Part shown: piece by piece, positions 57,817 through 64,000 of the stretch
Numbering within the stretch: position 1 is the first letter of the stretch
Layout: each line of letters starts with the position of its first letter
NCBI GenBank assembly: GCA_009193035.1
Contig: SWDT01000026.1
Span: 124,001-188,000, forward strand
Direction: 5' to 3'
Source of the DNA: Halicephalobus mephisto
Taxonomy: Eukaryota; Nematoda; Chromadorea; Rhabditida; Panagrolaimidae
Length of the DNA: 64,000 nucleotides
The notes under the pieces: model-generated
Databases searched by the model: none
Seen by the model: the letters and a program-made list of their open reading frames with translations, nothing else
Told to the model about the DNA's origin: nothing
Translations under genes and position numbers: made by a program

Positions 57817-60800
57817 TTATCCGTTCAATGACCCTAGAGCTCTTTCTTTGGCGTAGTGATTTAAAGTCAAGTAGTAGATCCAGTAGCCGGCGTTGAAGAG
57901 GACAAAGGCACAAGGAAACGCTTTTCGACAGAAGGAATCTATCGTATCCCCGGTCCATCGGGAAGGGGGTTCCATTTCTAGATCTGTTCCGTTTTCTGCA
58001 AAAATTCGAATTTAATTTTAAATATAATTTTACATTTTGTACCTCCAAGACCCAAAGTCAAGGCTGCAAGGACATTTTCGAAATGCGCCGTCGGACTTTT
58101 TGCTCTGCTACTGTAGAGGTTATTGTAGGAACATTTCCGATTATTTGAAAGCGTTCCATTAGATTCTTCAATAAATAACTGAAAAAGTATTTTTTAATAT
58201 TTTCATGACGTTTTTGCGTACACATTGTTGAATAATTGAATTTTATCTTTTTTCAAAAATTGTCTCGAAATGCTAAGTTAATTGTCGCCGTAAAAGTTCT
58301 TGAAGATCATGATGAACTGGTTTTTTCCAACAAGAGTAGAGATTAAAATAAAAAACAACACAGGTTTTCTGGAATGATACTTAATTGAATGGAATCAACA
58401 CATAAGAGTTCTTGATCATAGTTTTCACATTATTTGAGTCTTATTAAGTGCAATAGATGGCAGGATTGTATTCCAATAGAAGATTGATTCTAACTAAATG
58501 TAATCAACGCACTAATACCTTTTTAACTGGAAACAAACGTAGTCTAAACACGTTGATTATATTTAGTTAGAATCAATCTTCTGTTGGAATACAATTCTGC
58601 CATCTATTGCACTCAATAAGACTCAAATAATGTGAAAACTATGATCAAGAACTCTTATGCGTTGATTCCATTCAATTAAGTATCATTCCAGAAAATCTGT
58701 GGACCTAAAACGAAACTCAACTATTGTCACGAAAGTTTTGATTATCGAAAAGAAGTTGATCTTTTGTCTACATGAATAGTAATTAGTATAAAAAATAATT
58801 TTAAAAAAGTGAACAACTCTAGTAATGAAAGTTTCTGATTACTGGAAGTCTTTTTTGAATGAAAGTTGACTTTAAAATTTACTCATTTATATATAAATTT
58901 TTATATAAAATTTCCTACAATATATCGAATTTATTTTTTACAATGCTACTGTAAAATATATTCTGAAATAAACTCAGTTTTAAAATACCCTACTGATGCG
59001 AGTACCAAAAATATAAACCATGTTTTAAATCCCCGAAGAAAAATCGTTAAAATCCAAGTCAAAATTAAATTTTAAAACACTTCCTGTCGGGATTTTCTCG
59101 TTGACGTGGAAGGTTCCAAAAATGTTCAAAAAAAATTAAAACTTACAGCTTCGTTATTGTAAAATCTGCAATTTTCGTACTCGTTTTCGCCGCTGACAGG
59201 TCTTGTGGATGAAGTAGATCCATAAGTGTGGTGCATGTTCAGTAACGGATTATCCTCAAAGGATTTCGAGGATTTTTTGCGTATTTTGGATCTGACATAT
59301 TTCAATTATTTATTGTGAAATTTCCGAAAATCTTACTTTCTGTATTCTTCTAGTCTTCTGAATTTTCGATCAAATTCCTTTTTCCGTCGAATTAGACCCT
59401 GTTGATGCTCGACAAAACAGACAATAGCGACTTCAACCATAGATAAGAAAATGAAACTAAAGTTTAACTGTTTATGTTAGTAGAAAATTCAAAATTATTA
59501 AAATTTTTTAGAAAATTCTGAAAAGTTTTGAATTTTGTATGAACTTTTTGGAATTTCTTGAACTTCTCAGAATCCAATGGGAATTTCTGGGTTTTTGTGA
59601 CTTTTTTTCGGAATTTTCAGAATTTCTAGGACCTTATAAAAAGTCCTAAAATCTTCAAAAAAATTCCGAGATTTTTAAGTTTTGAAATTTTCGAAAATCT
59701 AGTTAAAATTCGTAAAAATATCTAAATTAAAAATCCCAAAAATCTATGTTAAGGTACTTTTTGATGATATTAATTTTCGTGATATTATGGTTATTTTGAT
59801 GATATTAATTTTCGTGATATTATGGTTATTTTGATAAAGAAGAGTTTTCAGTTAACTTGCCCTGTAGTGATAACCATATAGACGTCGATGGATTTGACGT
59901 ATCCAACTTTGGGTAGAGACTTGGCGACATTACCGTATTGGAATGTGAGTCTAAAAAATAATATCCTTGGAGTAATTAGGAACTTCAAAAACTCACGCCA
60001 TGAGACTGCTAACTCCCAAAGTGACTCTGGCGGGCAAACTCCTCATCCAGAAACTGATGAATGAGATCAGGACGGAAGCGTAGGTGGGGACGTACATTTG
60101 CAAAACATAGAACCCATAAGCTCTCGAAAAAGTGAGACTAACGGTCAGCTGATCCCACTGACCAGCAGCATAATCGAAGGAGTTCTTAGTCCATTGGATG
60201 CCGTACAAAGTATAATCTGCCAACTTAGATCTGGCAATTGAGAATACCTATAATCATATCATTACAAAAAACAAAGTTGAAAATGGTTAAGAAACTATTT
60301 CGATGCAAATTTTGGAAGTTTTTAGAAATAATAACTTATTTGAAAAATTCCGACTTTCGTAATTATTTCGTGATTTTATATAATTTCGGAACTAATTTTT
60401 TAAGAATATATTCTTTTCAGATGGATTTGAGGATCTTTAAACCGGGATATATGGAGTACAAAATTCTATCTACTTTTGAGAGTTAAAAGTTATATATGAA
60501 AGTATCAACAAACATTCGAAAATCTTAACTAACATCGAAATGACCCGCTATGTTTGGTTTTTCACATTTAAATTTTAAATTTAATTTCTGCTCAAGATTC
60601 TTGAAACGAAAATCCTTACAGGATTCCATTCTCTCCAATTCAGCGTCACTTTGGCGGCATTGTAGGCGTAGCTCTCGAGGACTAAGCTACAGACTTGGAC
60701 ATCCATTGGGAACAACTCCAGATTCATGTCACAAGGACCCATAACCTGGAGACGGTAGTTGACCCAGACTGTCCCGTTTGGAAAAATCATCAAAAACAGA

Positions 60801-62051
60801 TTCAAAGTAGGGCTACTGTGGATTTCCGTCCTCTTCGAGTTGACGAAGCAGACCTAAATTTTTCAATTTATATATTAGCAGAATAGTAAACTCTACAGCA
60901 ATAATAAATTATAAAAGAAAAACCCACATTAGGGATCCATAGTTTCTCAATGAGAGCATGCCCTAAGGTCAAGTTTGTCAAACAAGACGTTAAATGATCG
61001 AATCTAAGCCTTGGATCGTGCCAGATTTGACTAAAAATTACTGTATTTTTCATGTGTGCTATCCAGTTAAATCCTACCTGAAGAGCAAGTCCAAAGTGAA
61101 GCTACTCGTTATTTCAGACACCTGGGCTATGGACTGTATCACGAATTCTATCGTAACAGCAGTGGCTCCTTTTTTAGAAGGAATCATATTTTTATTGTAA
61201 TTTTCGTTAAAAATGGACTTTAGGACATATTGTGCAATAGTGTCGTTAGTAGGGTCACTGAAATTTCGGAATTTGATTATTATACAGATTATAAACTTTT
61301 TTACAAAACAACATCGACGTGAATATCTGGAACTTTTTAGAGATTCAATTAGCATACATGACAATTTTGATTTTAGTTGATAGTCATTTCGTAATCAACT
61401 GTATATCATAAGGATTATAAGTGAATTTTTTTACGAAATAATCTTAACCTGAATATATCAAACTTTTTAGGAATTACAATAGTCTATATAAAAATTTCGA
61501 TTTTATGTACTGATTATTTCTAATCAACTTTTTAGAACCATATTCTTCTTAGATGAATCTAAAAGCTGTGATATCGAGGTTCCATAGGACACATAACCTC
61601 TTGTTTATGTTTCTATAAAAATCGTTATACAGTAGAACTTGGATATAAGATACCCCCGTTATAACATATCTCTTGTTATAGCATACGGTGAGTGAGTTTG
61701 GTTAATCTGCCTTCAAATTGACCCCCTCTATGATATATCCCTTCTTATAACATACGCTTTGGCCGGTTCCAAGGGTGTATCTTATATCCAAGTTCGACCG
61801 CATATGAAAATGTTGATAGATATGGAAAAAATCAAAACTAACATCAAGATACCCTACTGACAACGAATTGCTCTCTGTTATTCAAAATTAATAAATAAAA
61901 TTTACCAATAATGCAAGTCCAATTGGGACAAAGTTCCACTCTTGACATCAGCGACGAGATTATGGGCGGCTTGTGAAGCTTGAGTAATCCCAAAAATGAC
62001 AGAAAATAAATTAAACCCGTGGACCAGAGCTGTCGTCGTTGTGGAATTCAT
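57817..62051 (-). CDS. Cys-loop ligand-gated anion channel subunit (receptor 1)
   Basis: Ten exons join in phase to 527 residues: 61906-62051, 61078-61257, 60928-61030, 60620-60853, 59997-60247, 59861-59950, 59337-59456, 59147-59291, 58043-58178 and 57817-57995. A signal peptide (LVHGFNLFSVIFGITQASQA) leads to an extracellular domain with SQIWHDPRLRFDHL, WIPNVCFVNSKRTE (WxPD changed to WIPN) and a normal 13-residue Cys-loop (CDMNLELFPMDVQVC). AAGQWDQLTVSLTF lies in the region of loop C. M1 is VLQMYVPTYASVLISFISFW, then LPARVTLGVSSLMALTFQYG (PAR motif, predicted anion pore), M3 (GFIFLSMVEVAIVCFV), a basic cytoplasmic loop of about 170 residues and M4 (CAFVLFNAGYWIYYLTL). Together with receptor 2 it is a tandem duplicate and the two might co-assemble. 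Ligand is unknown; ACC/LGC-like channels are the nearest guess. Intron 6 uses a GC donor. Confidence 0.9.
58359..58701. mobile_element. Foldback element with 150-bp arms
   Basis: The left arm 58359-58509 (CACAGGTTTTCTGGAATGAT ... ACTAAATGTAATCAACG) is nearly the perfect reverse complement of the right arm 58551-58701, with a 41-bp spacer. It lies in intron 8 (58179-59146) of receptor 1. The high arm identity suggests recent origin. Confidence 0.92.
59755..59840. repeat. 38-bp direct repeat, two copies
   Basis: TTGATGATATTAATTTTCGT + GATATTATGGTTATTT occurs twice in a row in an intron of receptor 1. Confidence 0.85.
61630..61802. mobile_element. Pogo/Tc1-like terminal inverted repeat element (MITE)
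   Basis: TACAGTAGAACTTGGATATAAGATAC at the left (first 20 bases TACAGTAGAACTTGGATATA) is inverted at the right as GTATCTTATATCCAAGTTCG. TTATAACATA-type words recur inside. It sits at a TA and is about 170 bp long without coding sequence. The CAGTAGAAC..GATATAA terminus resembles pogo-type elements. Confidence 0.75.
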
Positions 62052-62104
62052 TTTAGTCAAGTTAGGTGGGGTTAGTAATGATCATATTTGGAGTAACACA
62101 TCTG
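62052..62104 (-). promoter_or_regulatory. 5' UTR acceptor and short upstream ORF of receptor 1
   Basis: On the minus strand AATTTTCAG ends at 62102, 50 bp before the start codon, consistent with spliced-leader trans-splicing. The first bases after it form ATG TGT TAC ... TAA, an upstream ORF of nine codons. Confidence 0.45.
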
Positions 62105-64000
62105 AAAATTAAACATAATTTATTTAAACATAAATTTCAATAAAATCTTGATATATTTAAACGTTAAAATACATGAAGCGTTATTCTAAAAGATAAAGCA
62201 AATCTGATTTTTGAGCTGTTTAATTTTATTGATAAAAAATTGGTATTAATTAGATTTTCGTGAAAATTTGGAGAATCTAGTGAAAAATTCTGAAGTTTAT
62301 GAGAATTTTCTTGAAGACTTTAAAACTTTCTAAAGTTCCTTCGAATATTATACCAGTGTCTAGAATCTATCATAATTCAGTAAAAATTTCTGAAATTTCG
62401 CACAAGTTCCTGAAATTTCACAAAGTCTTCCAGGATTTTCTAACTTTCCAGAATCAAAAAAATGTCTGAATGCGACATCTTGGATTCTAGAATATTCAAA
62501 AACTTCATTTCAAGACAATTTTACTCGAAAAACATGTGTAATTTTTACAACATTACGGTTTCGCTTCAATTCTACGTTGACGACAAAGTCCGAAATAATG
62601 ATTAATCACCGACACTCTTCTCCTTAAAGTAAACATTATCTAACTTTGAATTGATCAAAAAAGTTTTAAAAATTACAAAGAAAGAAAATCAGGCCGCTTT
62701 TGCATAATTTTTGGTCTTCAACGAAGCTTGGACCATTTCCGTTTTGACGCCGCTAGGCCTCCAATTTTTCTCGTCCTAAGTCTTCTAAACTGACGACAAA
62801 GTTTTCCATGAAGAGTCTACGTGATAAAATTGACAGACAACGAACTATTGTTATAATTCAGAAACAATTGCTGGATTTCGGATGAGAGACATGTGTTTTG
62901 GGAAAAGACAAAAGGGACACATTTATGGTCTAGATGTAAGGATTTTTAAATTCAACAATATTTTATTAATGTTTTAATAATGAGACAATCTGAGAAGGAT
63001 TTAGAAGTTAAAAGACCGGTAATCAGACTCGAAGTTAAAGTATAAATGAAGAGCTATCTATAGTGGGATCACTATTGAAATTCATTTTCGAAAAACAAAC
63101 ATTAATAGAATTGCCGAGTGAAAAAACATTGGTCCTACGGGAGATAATACTTGTAGAACTAGTAATCAAATGGGTCAAAGGAAAAAACAACTGCAATTAA
63201 GTTCGTTTTTTGTACTTGTTGTAACTTTTGATTTTGTGCGAAATAGGAATAAAAAGTTTAAAAAACGTAAACTAGTAATCAAATTCATTGTTAAAGAGTA
63301 AATCAAGTATCTTTCACGTTGAAACCAATGTTAGAATATCACCTTTAGAGAACAAATAACCATCGATCCCACCACGAATAATGCTTAATTCGTTCCTTGA
63401 TTACGAGTTTAGTGATCGTCTAAAGGATAAATACTAACTTTGGATTATTATAAAAAAAGACAAACCTTTTGTTCGAGACCTATTGAACAAATTTCTGCTT
63501 TATATATTCTTTATTTTTGAGTAAAATTCATTTCATGTTTTCCAAAAGATAATTGTGGTCCTACTTTGAAGTAACCTGATCACTACTTCTTTAATTCATA
63601 GTCATCCTTTTGTCATTCCTTAATCGAACCATAGGAAATATGAATTCGAAATTGCAACAAATTCACGTCAGTTATTCGTTTTTTACCGAACCTCTTGAGC
63701 TTGCATGCTCTTCCAAGTGAGTGCCGCAGGGTATTTGAAGATTTCACTATTTTTTCCTGCAGAATTATAAAAATAATTTTTGCACTTTTCCAAACCTAGA
63801 AAAGTAGTCAAAATAACTCCTTAAGATCCTTTATTACTACATAATCGAAAAGATAAACAAACATAAACTGAAAAATGATAATGTTCGTTATATGATAGAT
63901 ACAGTAATGCAAGTCGGTTTCCCTTGCTTTCGGTGCTAAAACAAGAGAACCAACTCTGTGTGGTAAGTATTATGCGAAAAATCGAGTGAACTACAGTAAA
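62105..64000. other. Gene-free end of window
   Basis: AT-rich sequence, possibly the receptor 1 promoter and a neighbouring intergenic region. TTCTAGAATTT-type low-complexity words occur at 62270-62500. I see no supported gene, RNA or element. Confidence 0.5.

Noticed and set aside
1..64000. tRNA, rRNA or CRISPR arrays
   Set aside because: I looked for tRNA A/B-box and T-loop words, rRNA-like GC-rich blocks and spaced direct repeats and found none that hold up; the tandem repeats seen lack unique spacers.

Overview
The window is nuclear DNA of a nematode. The clearest marker is a full-length, intronless major sperm protein gene at 51487-51870, a family found only in nematodes. The other genes fit: AT-rich sequence, many 42-80 bp introns ending in TTTTCAG or TTTTTAG, acceptor-like AGs just upstream of some start codons (as used for spliced-leader trans-splicing), and expanded families of globins, Cys-loop channels, BTB proteins and Ly6-type proteins. 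A dispersed motif like TTCGTGTCGAGACC, often beside TACTGTA words, recalls Caenorhabditis-type genomes; I cannot name the species from sequence alone. All exon maps below were built by hand from splice sites and reading phase.

Layout, left to right. (1) 1-2258: last three exons of a secreted MAM-domain gene (+). (2) 2357-3243: scraps of a possible minus-strand gene. (3) 4968-7174: a SIX-family homeobox gene (+), closest in my reading to SIX4/5. (4) 7.2-18 kb: mostly gene-poor and repeat-rich, with palindromic TA-rich elements, a roughly 168-bp repeat array, a 166-bp palindromic satellite and a 285-bp duplication, plus a few weak coding candidates. (5) 18101-19662: TMEM41A-like VTT-domain membrane protein (+). 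(6) 20327-22420: BTB-BACK protein with a repetitive tail (+). (7) 23958-29352: a globin with a long disordered N-terminal extension (-), spanning a 3.3-kb intron. (8) 32.6-38.7 kb: a small cluster of AIG1/GIMAP-like P-loop GTPases with one intact intronless gene, one frameshifted copy and one antisense fragment. (9) 44038-44519: an unassigned minus-strand gene. (10) 45741-48907: GPI-anchored protein with three Ly6-type domains (+). (11) 49120-50427: LAMTOR1-like then MRPS23 on the minus strand, 168 bp apart, a likely operon. (12) 51487-51870: MSP, with a WGATAA element 66 bp upstream. (13) 52276-62051: two tandem anion-type Cys-loop receptor subunits (-). The last 1.9 kb shows no gene.

Mobile and repeat DNA is abundant. 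There are two 193-194 bp solo-LTR-like elements (one with a perfect 5-bp target duplication), a five-copy short inverted-repeat element family (about 150-165 bp), a pogo-like terminal inverted repeat element, a 150-bp-arm foldback, a roughly 90-bp-arm hairpin, and a dispersed TGTATCGATACA-type palindromic family. Most of these sit in introns or between genes.

The genes do not form one pathway. The only plausible co-expressed unit is LAMTOR1-MRPS23. The tandem channels and the GTPase cluster are local duplications. The most unusual part is the GTPase cluster, because such genes are intronless, patchily conserved between copies and unlike their neighbours.
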